A stretch of 9,249 nucleotides of DNA, taken from contig CANIXE010000062.1 in assembly GCA_947470885.1 (NCBI GenBank), positions 1 through 9,249 of the forward strand, written 5' to 3'. Numbering within the stretch: position 1 is the stretch's first letter; every line of letters begins with the position of its first letter. Source of the stretch: Planctomycetota bacterium. GTDB taxonomy: Bacteria; Planctomycetota; UBA11346. A program made the position numbers and the translations under genes. Under the pieces are notes generated by a model, which was not told where the DNA came from, made no database searches, and saw nothing but the letters and a program-made list of their open reading frames with translations. This document shows positions 1-6,308 of this stretch, piece after piece.

Positions 1-1
1 G

Positions 2-235
2 CTGGCCTTCAGCCAAGCCCAAGGTCCCAGCCTCTCTTGGGAAGTCGTCTGGAATCGTTTACGACCTCGATCAACCGATCTGCCCAATTTGGATTTGAAC
101 CGTTATCCAGGTCTCAAAGTGAACTCCAACCTGTACGATGATCAGCGGCAAGCCCTGATCGATCTCCTCATCCGCCGAGGCATGGCCATCCGCCGCGCCG
201 TGGTGATCGTCCGCCGTCCCGCCTGGATGACCTGA
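2..235 (+). CDS. C-terminal fragment of an unrecognised protein (5' end outside the window)
   Basis: Reading frame 2 is open from the first complete codon to a TGA at 233-235, giving the last 77 residues of a protein that starts upstream of the window. The stretch is rich in Arg, Leu and Ile near its end (LLIRRGMAIRRAVVIVRRP) and has no signal peptide, transmembrane segment or motif that I recognise. It ends only six bases before the stop codon of the convergent glgA, as expected for a real gene end in a compact genome. Third codon positions in its first half are less GC-rich than in the neighbours. I cannot name a function. The coding call rests on the uninterrupted frame and the tight fit to glgA. 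Confidence 0.6.
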   Translation: MAFSQAQGPSLSWEVVWNRLRPRSTDLPNLDLNRYPGLKVNSNLYDDQRQALIDLLIRRGMAIRRAVVIVRRPAWMT

Positions 236-241
236 GCGTCT

Positions 242-1723
242 TCAGGCGGGAATGCAAATCCGCCGGTACAATCCCGCGTATTCCGCCGCCACCCGATCCC
301 AGCTGTTGTCCTGGCCCATGGCCTGGACCTGGGCATCCCGCCATTCCCCGGGGAAGTGGGCGTAGAGGCCCAACGCTCGATCCAGGACGCTGGAGAAATG
401 CCCCAGATCCACCGGGCCGAAGGTGAAACCGGTACCGTTGCCCGTGGCCACGTCCTTCACCGTGTCCGCCAGGCCGCCGGTGAAGCGGACGATGGGCAGA
501 GTGCCGTAGCGCATGGCGTACATCTGGGTCAAGCCACAGGGCTCGGTGCGGCTGGGCATCAGGAAAATGTCGCTGCCGCCGATGACCTGATGGGCCAAGG
601 GCTCATTGTAGCCGTACCAGACGTAGACCCAGCCCGGGTGCCGGGCTTGAAGCTGATTGAGGCGCTGTTCCAAGTGGTAGTCCCCGGTGCCCAGGACGAT
701 CAACTGCATCCGTCCAGCGAGGATGTACGGAGTCACCGCGTCGATGATCAGGTCGATGCCCTTCTGCTCCACCAGGCGGCTGACCACCGATACCAGGGCC
801 GCCCCGGGGGCGTTCACCAGGCCGCAGTCCTTGCGCAGGGCAGCCGCACAGGCGGCCTTGCCCGACAGGTCCTCGGCGGAGAAGGCCTTGGCCAGGTGGG
901 GATCCTTGGCCGGGTCCCATTCCTGGGTGTCGATGCCGTTGGTGATCCCCGACAGCTTGTAGGCGGTGCCCTTGATCACCGATTCCAGGCCGAAGGCGAA
1001 TTCCCCCTGCTGGATCTCGCCAGCGTAGGTCCGGCTCACCGTAGTTACCCGATCGGCGAAGACGATGCCGGTCTTCAGCAGGTTCAGCTTGCCGTAATGC
1101 TCGCAGAACAGGGGATTGAACAGCGACCAGTCCAAGCCAGTGAGCTTCATATCCCAGTGCCAGAACTGGCCCTGGTAGGCGATATTGTGGATGCTGAACA
1201 CGCTGCGGGTGGCAGGCAGCACATTGCCATAGCCCCGTTCCAGCAGGGCCGGCACCAGGCCCGCCTGCCAGTCGTGGCCGTGGACCACATGGGGCGCCCA
1301 GCCCAGGGCCCCGGGCAATGCCAGGGCGGCCTTGCAGAACACGGCAAAACGCCGGGCGTTATCGTCGTAGTCCTGGCTGGGGGAGGGTCCGTAGATCCCA
1401 TCCCGGTCGAACAGTTCGTTGCAGGCCAGGAGGTGGACCGTGAACCCCGGGGCCATGACCACGGTGCCGATCCCCACTTGGTGGTCGATGCCGCCGACCT
1501 CGATGGTCATGGGCACCGCGGCCCAGGTAATGCCCCGTTTGCCCGCCGCCGCCAAGGCCTTGCGGTACCCGGGGATCGCCACCTTCACATCATGGCCCAT
1601 CCGGGCCAGGGCGGCGGGGAGGGCTCCGGCCACATCCGCCAGACCGCCGGTCTTGATGAACGGCGCCATCTCGCTGGCGACGTGGAGGATCTTCAGGGGG
1701 CTGGCGGCGGGAGTTACAGGCAT
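242..1723 (-). CDS. glgA: Glycogen synthase (ADP-glucose type, GT5)
   Basis: This 493-residue protein transfers glucose from ADP-glucose to the non-reducing end of a growing alpha-1,4-glucan, the elongation step of bacterial glycogen synthesis in the cytoplasm. The N-terminal Rossmann domain begins with KTGGLADV (residues 24-31), the ADP-glucose loop of the family, followed by VHGHDWQAGL (147-156) and FSIHNIAYQG (176-185). The C-terminal domain has TNGID (261-265), SRLVEQKG with Arg316 and Lys321, the catalytic EPCGLTQMYAMRYGT block (394-408) and TGGLADTV (415-422). Length is normal (E. coli GlgA has 477 residues), and every key motif is present. The ATG is the natural start because the KTGGL motif lies where expected after it, although no good Shine-Dalgarno sequence precedes it. 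No other glycogen gene is in the window; it is divergent from miaB and convergent with the preceding partial gene. Confidence 0.97.
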   Translation of the reverse strand: MPVTPAASPLKILHVASEMAPFIKTGGLADVAGALPAALARMGHDVKVAIPGYRKALAAAGKRGITWAAVPMTIEVGGIDHQVGIGTVVMAPGFTVHLLACNELFDRDGIYGPSPSQDYDDNARRFAVFCKAALALPGALGWAPHVVHGHDWQAGLVPALLERGYGNVLPATRSVFSIHNIAYQGQFWHWDMKLTGLDWSLFNPLFCEHYGKLNLLKTGIVFADRVTTVSRTYAGEIQQGEFAFGLESVIKGTAYKLSGITNGIDTQEWDPAKDPHLAKAFSAEDLSGKAACAAALRKDCGLVNAPGAALVSVVSRLVEQKGIDLIIDAVTPYILAGRMQLIVLGTGDYHLEQRLNQLQARHPGWVYVWYGYNEPLAHQVIGGSDIFLMPSRTEPCGLTQMYAMRYGTLPIVRFTGGLADTVKDVATGNGTGFTFGPVDLGHFSSVLDRALGLYAHFPGEWRDAQVQAMGQDNSWDRVAAEYAGLYRRICIPA

Positions 1724-1826
1724 GCCTGGGACGCTAGGGCCGGGTCAGGCCCCGGAAAGCACTGATCCGTTGCCCGCTGGGGGAATCCCTGAGCATCCCC
1801 GCCCGCCCCTAACCATCGCCAGGCCC
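1724..1826. promoter_or_regulatory. Divergent glgA-miaB intergenic region with a GC-rich hairpin
   Basis: These 103 bases must hold the promoters for glgA (leftward) and the miaB operon (rightward). I see no convincing -35/-10 pair in either direction. One inverted repeat stands out: GGGCC at 1737-1741 and GGCCC at 1748-1752 with a six-base loop, 13 bases upstream of the glgA ATG, so it would fold in the glgA leader. Its arms match a hairpin in the array near truD (4167-4180). No clear ribosome binding site precedes either start codon. Confidence 0.4.
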
Positions 1827-3188
1827 ATGTCCAAGACCGTGTTCATCGAAACCTTCGGCTGCCAGATGAATCTGGCGGACACCGAAGTCGTCCTCGCCCG
1901 CCTAGGCGAAGCCGGCTGGGCCCAGGTGGAGGACCCCGCCGGGGCCGACCTGGTCCTCTACAACACCTGCGCCGTCCGGGACCACGCCGAGGCCAAGGTC
2001 CGGGGCCGCCTGGGGGAACTCAAGGCGATCAAGGAACAGCGGAAAAAAACCGGCGGCAAGCTGACCATCGGGGTCATGGGCTGCATGGCCCAACGGGAGA
2101 AAGAAGCCCTGGTCAAACGCTTCCCCTACATCGATCTGGTGGTGGGCACCGACCAGTTCGTCCACATGCCCCAGTTGCTGGACCAGATCGAGGAACGGGG
2201 CCGCCTAGTGGCCACGGACTTCGGCGACTTCGAAGATCGCCTGTGGTCGGCCAAGCGGGGCGAAGGCATCAACGCCTGGGTCCCGATCATGCGCGGCTGC
2301 AACTACGCCTGCACCTACTGCGTGGTCCCCAACACCCGGGGTCGGGAAAAATCCCGGCCCATGGCCCAGATCGAAGACGAAGTGAAGGCCCTGGTGGACC
2401 AGGGGTTCGTCCAGATCACCCTTCTGGGCCAGACCGTGGACTCCTACGGCAAGACCCTGGGGGACGGTTCGACCCTCGCGGGTTTGCTGCGGAAACTCCA
2501 CGAAATCCCCGATCTGAAGCGTCTGCGCTTCGTCACCAGCCATCCCAAGGATGTCAGCGACGATCTGCTGGATGCGGTGGCTGAACTGCCCAAGGTCGCC
2601 AAGCACCTGCATGTTCCCGCCCAGGCGGGCAGCGACCGGATCCTCCGCCTGATGGGCCGGCGCTACACCCGGGCAGATTACCTGCGCTTCGTGGACCGGG
2701 CCCGGTCGCGGATGCCCACGGTGGAACTCCTGTCGGATTTCATCGTTGGCTTCCCCAAAGAAACCGCGGCGGATTTCGCGGAAACCGTCAGCCTGATGGA
2801 GGAAGTTCGCTTCGCCGGCTCCTACGTGTTCATGTACAGCGAGCGTCCGGGCACGCCCTCGGCCAACCTGGAGGACGACGTTCCCCTCGTGGACAAGAAG
2901 CTCCGCTGCAACCACCTGCTGGACCTCCAGCTCGTCCACCAGGGCGAGCAATTCCAGCGCCTGCATGGCACGATCCAGCACGTCCTGGTGGAAGGCCCCA
3001 GCCGGAACAACGACCAGATGCTCCATGGGCGCAACATGGGCAACCTAAACATCGTCTTCCCCCGGGCCGGCCACGATGCGCTGATTGGCAGCGTGGTCCC
3101 CGTGCGCATTGAACGCAGCACCAGCCTGACCCTGTACGGCGAGATCGTCCCCGCCGAATCCCCTGTGGAGCTTACCCATGTCCGATGA
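1827..3188 (+). CDS. miaB: tRNA-2-methylthio-N6-dimethylallyladenosine synthase (MiaB)
   Basis: MiaB is a radical-SAM methylthiotransferase that adds a methylthio group to isopentenyladenosine at position 37 of tRNAs reading UNN codons, stabilising codon pairing. The 453-residue protein has the three-part layout of the family. The UPF0004 domain has Cys12 (ETFGCQMN), Cys48 (YNTCAVRDHA) and Cys86 (VMGCMAQ), which bind the auxiliary cluster. The radical-SAM core has the CxxxCxxC triad Cys158, Cys162 and Cys165 in RGCNYACTYC. A TRAM RNA-binding domain lies at about 378-442. The early reading frame is open further upstream, but the ATG at 1827 is two residues from the conserved start of the domain and is the only sensible one. 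The motif after the SAM core is GQTVDSYG (201-208), not the usual GQNVNSY. The family also includes MtaB and RimO, but the ETFGCQMN and NTCAVRDHA blocks favour MiaB. First gene of a three-gene operon; its end overlaps the next start by 11 bases. Confidence 0.93.
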   Translation: MSKTVFIETFGCQMNLADTEVVLARLGEAGWAQVEDPAGADLVLYNTCAVRDHAEAKVRGRLGELKAIKEQRKKTGGKLTIGVMGCMAQREKEALVKRFPYIDLVVGTDQFVHMPQLLDQIEERGRLVATDFGDFEDRLWSAKRGEGINAWVPIMRGCNYACTYCVVPNTRGREKSRPMAQIEDEVKALVDQGFVQITLLGQTVDSYGKTLGDGSTLAGLLRKLHEIPDLKRLRFVTSHPKDVSDDLLDAVAELPKVAKHLHVPAQAGSDRILRLMGRRYTRADYLRFVDRARSRMPTVELLSDFIVGFPKETAADFAETVSLMEEVRFAGSYVFMYSERPGTPSANLEDDVPLVDKKLRCNHLLDLQLVHQGEQFQRLHGTIQHVLVEGPSRNNDQMLHGRNMGNLNIVFPRAGHDALIGSVVPVRIERSTSLTLYGEIVPAESPVELTHVR

Positions 3189-4140
3189 TTTCTTCGCCAT
3201 CAATGGTCGGGTCGTCCCCGCCGCCCAGGCCACCATCAGCGTCCTCGACCTGGCCTTCCTCCGGGGCGTCGGCGCCTTCGAAACCCTGCGCACCTACGAC
3301 GGCCATCCCCACCAGGTCCGGGAACATATGGACCGCCTGTGGAAGGCCGCCGCCGCCTGCAATATTCCGCCCTGTTTCAGCGAAACCGACCTGCGCCAGG
3401 TGATCGCGGAAATCCTCGTCCGTTCCCGCCACCCGGACCTGCGGGTGAACATCGTGGTCAGCCCCGGTGACCACACGGTGGGGGTGTTCGGCGCCGCCTC
3501 CCCCCGCTGGGTGGTCATCGCCCGGGACGTCCACGCCCCCGAGCCCGAGGCCTACGCCTTCGGCGTTGCGGTGGTCACCGTCCCCGGCAAGCGCCTGTTC
3601 CCTGAGGTCAAATCCACCTGTTACCTGCCCGGCGTCCAGCCGATGCAGATCGCCGGCCGGACCAACGCCCACGAGGCCCTGTACGTCCAGGAGGACGGCA
3701 GCGTCACCGAAGGCATCACCAGCAATGTCTTGGCGGTGCGCGGCTCGGTGGTCACCACCCCGGTGAAGAATTGCCTGCCCGGCATGACCAAGGCGGGGAT
3801 CAAACCCCTGGCCATCGCCGCCGGAATGACCTGGGTGGAAGACCGCCTTACCGCCGTCGACCTGGCCACCGCCGACGAAGTGTGGATCACCAGCTCGGTC
3901 CGTGAACTGCTGCCGGTGACCCGGATCGACGGCCGGCCGGTGGCCAATGGCGAGGTAGGCCCCTGGGCCAAGCTGATCGGCCCCCAGTACCGGGCCTGGA
4001 GCATCGCGTCGGCCAAACAGGACAACCTGCGTTATTTCAACCAACTGGACCACCAGCAGCAGCAGTCCCACCGCCAGGCCCAGCAACAGCAACAGCAGCA
4101 GTCCCTCATGCAGCAACAGCAGCAACAGGCGCAAACTTGA
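3178..4140 (+). CDS. Class IV (fold-type IV) PLP-dependent aminotransferase, D-amino-acid/branched-chain/ADC-lyase family
   Basis: This 320-residue protein belongs to the fold-type IV PLP enzymes (D-alanine and branched-chain aminotransferases, aminodeoxychorismate lyase). Visible family features: RGVGAFETLRTYDG (29-42), HMDRL (50-54, phosphate-binding Arg53), the Schiff-base lysine Lys145 in EVKSTCYLPG, the cofactor-ring Glu178 in VTEGITSN, and LPGMTK (200-205). Lys145 and Glu178 fall at nearly the same numbers as in Bacillus D-amino-acid aminotransferase (145 and 177). The substrate cannot be decided: neither the Dat residue Tyr31 nor a clear branched-chain signature is present (position 31 is Val). 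The enzyme core ends near residue 280. A further tail of about 40 residues ends in a glutamine-rich run with 19 Gln among the last 30 residues, unusual for this family. It is translated from an ATG inside the end of miaB, so the two are probably coupled; its TGA overlaps a TTG start for truD. Confidence 0.9.
   Translation: MSDDFFAINGRVVPAAQATISVLDLAFLRGVGAFETLRTYDGHPHQVREHMDRLWKAAAACNIPPCFSETDLRQVIAEILVRSRHPDLRVNIVVSPGDHTVGVFGAASPRWVVIARDVHAPEPEAYAFGVAVVTVPGKRLFPEVKSTCYLPGVQPMQIAGRTNAHEALYVQEDGSVTEGITSNVLAVRGSVVTTPVKNCLPGMTKAGIKPLAIAAGMTWVEDRLTAVDLATADEVWITSSVRELLPVTRIDGRPVANGEVGPWAKLIGPQYRAWSIASAKQDNLRYFNQLDHQQQQSHRQAQQQQQQQSLMQQQQQQAQT
4054..4137 (+). repeat. CAG/CAA triplet repeat coding a polyglutamine tail
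   Basis: The last 28 codons of the aminotransferase include runs of four, seven and six CAG/CAA codons, broken by Ser-His-Arg-Gln-Ala and Ser-Leu-Met. The CAG and CAA codons are mixed, so the run is partly degenerate instead of a pure triplet repeat. It directly abuts the mini-hairpin array downstream. The tail lies beyond the catalytic core and probably has no catalytic role; it may be a disordered extension produced by triplet slippage. Confidence 0.85.
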
Positions 4141-5447
4141 GCAGCCAAAGGCTGCTGGGGGGTGAAGGGCCGTCAGGCCCGGAACGGAGCGGGGGCGCAG
4201 CCCCTGCTTTAACGAGAACTTGGGGCGGCGCAGCCGACCCTTCCGGCGTAGCCGGAATCCCAGCAAAGCTGGGGAAGTTCTTTGAGGCCCCCCAATTGCT
4301 GCCGGGGAGCGGGCACTTCCATGTCGAGGAACTGCCCGCCTATGGCCCCAGCGGCAGCGGTGAGCACCTGTACGTGCACCTGGAAAAAGAGGGTCTGACC
4401 ACCGACCAGGTGGCCGAGGCCCTGGGGGCGGTGTGCCACCGTCCATTCCGGGATGTGGGCTACGCCGGGCGCAAAGACCGCCACGGGGTCACCCGCCAAT
4501 GGTTCAGCGTCCATCTACCCGGCAGCACCGGCCCCGGTGAAGCCGCCTTGGCGGCGATCGGTGAACGCCTGCCCCAGGGACGGGTGCAGATCCTGACGGT
4601 CAGCCGCCACGCCAACAAAATCCGCCTGGGCCATCTCGCGGGCAATCGCTTCCGCCTGGGCCTGGGGGACGTGGACCCCGGCCTGGGGGAGCGCTTGCAG
4701 GACTTGGCCCGCCAGGGCCTGCGCCACCGTTTCGGCCCCCAGCGGTTCGGGATCAACGGATCGAACCTCCGGGCCGCCGCCGCCTGGGGCCGGGGGGATG
4801 CGGAAGCCGCCGTGGCCGCCCTGCTGGATCCCACCGACACCTGGCGCTGGGGCGATCCCCTGCCCGAGGGCTACCGTCCCGGCCTGGAGGGCCGGCTCCT
4901 CGGCGCCTTGCGCCGGGGCGTCGATGCCGCCGCTGGCCTACGGATGGCCGGCGATCCCCTGCGGATGCTCATCGCCTCGGCGGGCCAGTCGGCGATTTTC
5001 AACGCCATCTTGGATGCCCGGGTGGCGGCGGGGCTGCTCCACACCCTGCGCCCGGGGGACGTGGCGATCAAGGCCAACGGCCCGTGCTTCACCGTCGCCG
5101 CCGAAGACCTGGCCGAGGCCAACCGCCGGGCCGCCCCGGGGTGCCTGGAGGTCGCCGCCAGCGCCCCCCTCCCCGGGTCCAACCGCCTGGTGCCCGCCCC
5201 GGACATTCTGGCCGAAGAAAAAGCCTGGTCCGCCCCCACAGGGATGGACTGGTCGTGGTTCGCCAAGGGCGGTGCCCTGGAAAGCCCCGGCGAACGCCGG
5301 GCGTTGGTCCAACCCCTGCTGGAACCTCCGACCCTGGCCGAGGCCGAGGGCGTGACCTGGCTGTCCTTCGCCCTGCCCGCTGGCGCCTACGCGACTGAAG
5401 TCTTGACCCAGGCCGGGGTCAGCATTCCAGAAGACCGGCGGGGCTGA
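4137..5447 (+). CDS. truD: tRNA pseudouridine(13) synthase TruD
   Basis: TruD isomerises U13 of tRNA(Glu) to pseudouridine. The catalytic aspartate is Asp114 in AGRKDRHGVT (110-119), equivalent to Asp80 in the AGQKDKHAVT block of E. coli TruD. FGPQRFGINGSN (199-210) is the second family signature, and LPAGAYATEVLTQ (413-425) closes the catalytic domain; the TRUD insertion domain lies between them. E. coli TruD has 349 residues, so this form (436) is long at the N-terminus: homology begins around residue 46-55 (FFEAPQLLPGSG). The first 45 codons are the mini-hairpin array and look like low-complexity Gly/Ala/Pro sequence. The only in-frame ATG/GTG/TTG starts before the core are TTG at 4137, overlapping the aminotransferase stop as TTGA, and TTG at 4296, which has GAGG eight bases upstream. 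I cannot choose firmly; 4296 would give 383 residues. Third gene of the miaB operon. Confidence 0.93.
   Translation: MSSQRLLGGEGPSGPERSGGAAPALTRTWGGAADPSGVAGIPAKLGKFFEAPQLLPGSGHFHVEELPAYGPSGSGEHLYVHLEKEGLTTDQVAEALGAVCHRPFRDVGYAGRKDRHGVTRQWFSVHLPGSTGPGEAALAAIGERLPQGRVQILTVSRHANKIRLGHLAGNRFRLGLGDVDPGLGERLQDLARQGLRHRFGPQRFGINGSNLRAAAAWGRGDAEAAVAALLDPTDTWRWGDPLPEGYRPGLEGRLLGALRRGVDAAAGLRMAGDPLRMLIASAGQSAIFNAILDARVAAGLLHTLRPGDVAIKANGPCFTVAAEDLAEANRRAAPGCLEVAASAPLPGSNRLVPAPDILAEEKAWSAPTGMDWSWFAKGGALESPGERRALVQPLLEPPTLAEAEGVTWLSFALPAGAYATEVLTQAGVSIPEDRRG
4140..4273 (+). repeat. Array of six short GC-rich hairpins with 3-4 base loops
   Basis: Six consecutive inverted repeats fill these 134 bases: 4140-4156 (7-bp stem, loop AAA), 4167-4180 (5 bp, loop GTCA), 4188-4208 (9 bp including one G-T, loop GCA), 4222-4240 (4 bp plus 3 bp around a G-A mismatch, loop GCA), 4241-4257 (7 bp, loop GTA) and 4259-4273 (6 bp, loop AAA). 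Most stems end in GC next to the loop and several loops read as GCA or GTA between GGC and GCC. Such regular loop sizes are not expected from ordinary coding sequence. The array has no frame stop in the truD frame. It might be a local repetitive element, a transcript-stabilising barrier between genes, or a translated insertion. Confidence 0.8.
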
Positions 5448-5449
5448 CA

Positions 5450-5463
5450 CCTTCCCTGGAAGG
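5450..5463. terminator. Possible weak bidirectional hairpin between truD and nadD
   Basis: The 21 bases between the convergent stop codons contain CCTTCC-CT-GGAAGG (six complementary bases, or five with a CCTG loop). No T-run follows on either strand, so an intrinsic terminator is doubtful, but the position between two convergent gene ends fits a transcription or mRNA end. Confidence 0.25.
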
Positions 5464-5468
5464 CAGGA

Positions 5469-6020
5469 TCAACCGGGGAGATACCACCCCTGGTCGATCA
5501 CCCGTTCATGGACCGCCCGGGGCAGCAGCTCCGCCACCGCCGGATCCCGGGCCGCCAACAATTTCCGCACCAGAGTGCTGCTCACCGGGGGCAGGGCGCT
5601 GATCCCGGCATCGTGGCCGCCCCGGGGAACCACGTGGATGCCGATGATCCGGGCCAATTCCTCGCCCCGGTACCAGGCGGGCAACTGCTGCTTGGTGTCG
5701 CTGCCCCCCATCAGCAGGAAATCCGCCTCGGGATTTTCTGCCCGCAGCTTCACCACCAAGTCGTAGGTGAAGCCGCTGGGATTCCCCCGTTCATCATCCC
5801 GCACCCGGCACCACGGCCCCAGGGGTGCGAAGGCTTCCTGGCACAGGATCCACCGTCGATCCCAAGGACTCAAGGCCTTGGCCCAGGGATGCACGGCGCT
5901 GGGCAGTACCCATACCTCGGCGCAACCGCCCACGCTCCGGGCATGGACGGCGGCCAGGACATGCCCCAGGTGGGGCGGGTCGAAGCTGCCGCCAAACAGG
6001 GCGATTCTTGGCCGGGTCAT
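5469..6020 (-). CDS. nadD: Nicotinate-nucleotide adenylyltransferase family protein (NadD-like)
   Basis: NadD adenylates nicotinate mononucleotide with ATP to form deamido-NAD, a late step of NAD synthesis in the cytoplasm. The 183-residue protein opens with ALFGGSFDPPHLGH (7-20), the nucleotidyltransferase signature with the HxGH motif (His17, His20). GGSD (105-108) sits where NadD has its GxD motif, and PPVSSTLVR (144-152) corresponds to the ISST-x-IR motif that binds the ATP phosphates. The start is the ATG at 6018-6020: the open frame extends to 6224, but the upstream residues are unlike NadD and include no domain. It is shorter than most NadD proteins (about 190-215) and lacks the usual PPHK-like segment, having HPWAKALSPWDRR (44-56) instead, so specificity among NadD-like nucleotidyltransferases is not certain. 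The gene is monocistronic as far as can be seen, convergent with truD and divergent from the light-sensing operon. Confidence 0.86.
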   Translation of the reverse strand: MTRPRIALFGGSFDPPHLGHVLAAVHARSVGGCAEVWVLPSAVHPWAKALSPWDRRWILCQEAFAPLGPWCRVRDDERGNPSGFTYDLVVKLRAENPEADFLLMGGSDTKQQLPAWYRGEELARIIGIHVVPRGGHDAGISALPPVSSTLVRKLLAARDPAVAELLPRAVHERVIDQGWYLPG

Positions 6021-6041
6021 GAGCCGAAATCCACATCCACC

Positions 6042-6067
6042 CTGGCCCGGCCAGCGGACCACGTGGT
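6042..6067. promoter_or_regulatory. Two adjacent palindromes upstream of nadD
   Basis: CTGGCC-C-GGCCAG at 6042-6054 and the perfect ten-base palindrome ACCACGTGGT at 6058-6067 lie 22 and 38 bases upstream of the nadD ATG. The core CACGTGGT recurs at 6205-6212 within a second near-palindrome (CGCAC-GTG-GTGCG). Dyads at this distance could be operator sites for a dimeric regulator of nadD, or simply leader hairpins. No regulator is encoded here to assign them to. Confidence 0.35.
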
Positions 6068-6189
6068 TTCTCGGATACTCTGCTGAACGGGGGGACGCTT
6101 CACCCTCAATAACGCAGTTGAGTTGGCCATGTGCAGAATCCCCGCTGTATTTTTCACGTCTTTGCCTCGACGGTTGTTTCACCCAAATG

Positions 6190-6308
6190 GTGCGTCTGGA
6201 AACGCACGTGGTGCGCAGATGCAAGGCGCTTCAATTGCGTTTTCCAGGTTCATGGTGAGGAGGTCCCCTGGCACAACATGATGGGAGAAGGTTGTCCAAC
6301 CTGGAAGA
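6190..6308 (+). repeat. Nested competing inverted repeats (attenuator-like)
   Basis: Four segments can pair in mutually exclusive ways. A (GTGCGT, 6190-6195) pairs with the end of B (ACGCAC, 6202-6207). B (CTGGAAACGCA, 6196-6206) pairs with C (TGCGTTTTCCAG, 6236-6247) over 11 pairs with one bulged T. The end of C (TTCCAGGTT, 6242-6250) pairs perfectly with D (AACCTGGAA, 6298-6306) over nine bases, extended by one G-T and one A-T pair. A small hairpin AGGTTG-TC-CAACCT (6289-6302) competes with C-D. The C-D stem encloses an AGGAGG sequence and two ATG codons (6258-6283). Repeats are symmetric, so the structure could act in a rightward RNA or in the leftward nadD leader. Confidence 0.5.

Noticed and set aside
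245..264. GGCGG...CCGCC inverted repeat at the end of glgA as a terminator
   Set aside because: It lies inside the coding region, has a ten-base loop and no T-run on either strand.
356..1765. Long + strand open frame opposite glgA (469 codons)
   Set aside because: It is the antisense shadow of a GC-rich gene with intact glycogen synthase motifs; its own translation shows no domain.
3172..4446. Long - strand open frame opposite the aminotransferase and truD start
   Set aside because: It crosses two genes with clear families, and its leucine-rich stretch is just the complement of the CAG repeat.
4873..5450. Antisense frames over truD
   Set aside because: They show only the low-complexity composition typical of GC-rich antisense translations.
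6021..6224. N-terminal extension of nadD to an ATG at 6224
   Set aside because: The conserved nucleotidyltransferase start lies right after the ATG at 6020, the added 68 residues resemble no NadD, and the region has intergenic composition.
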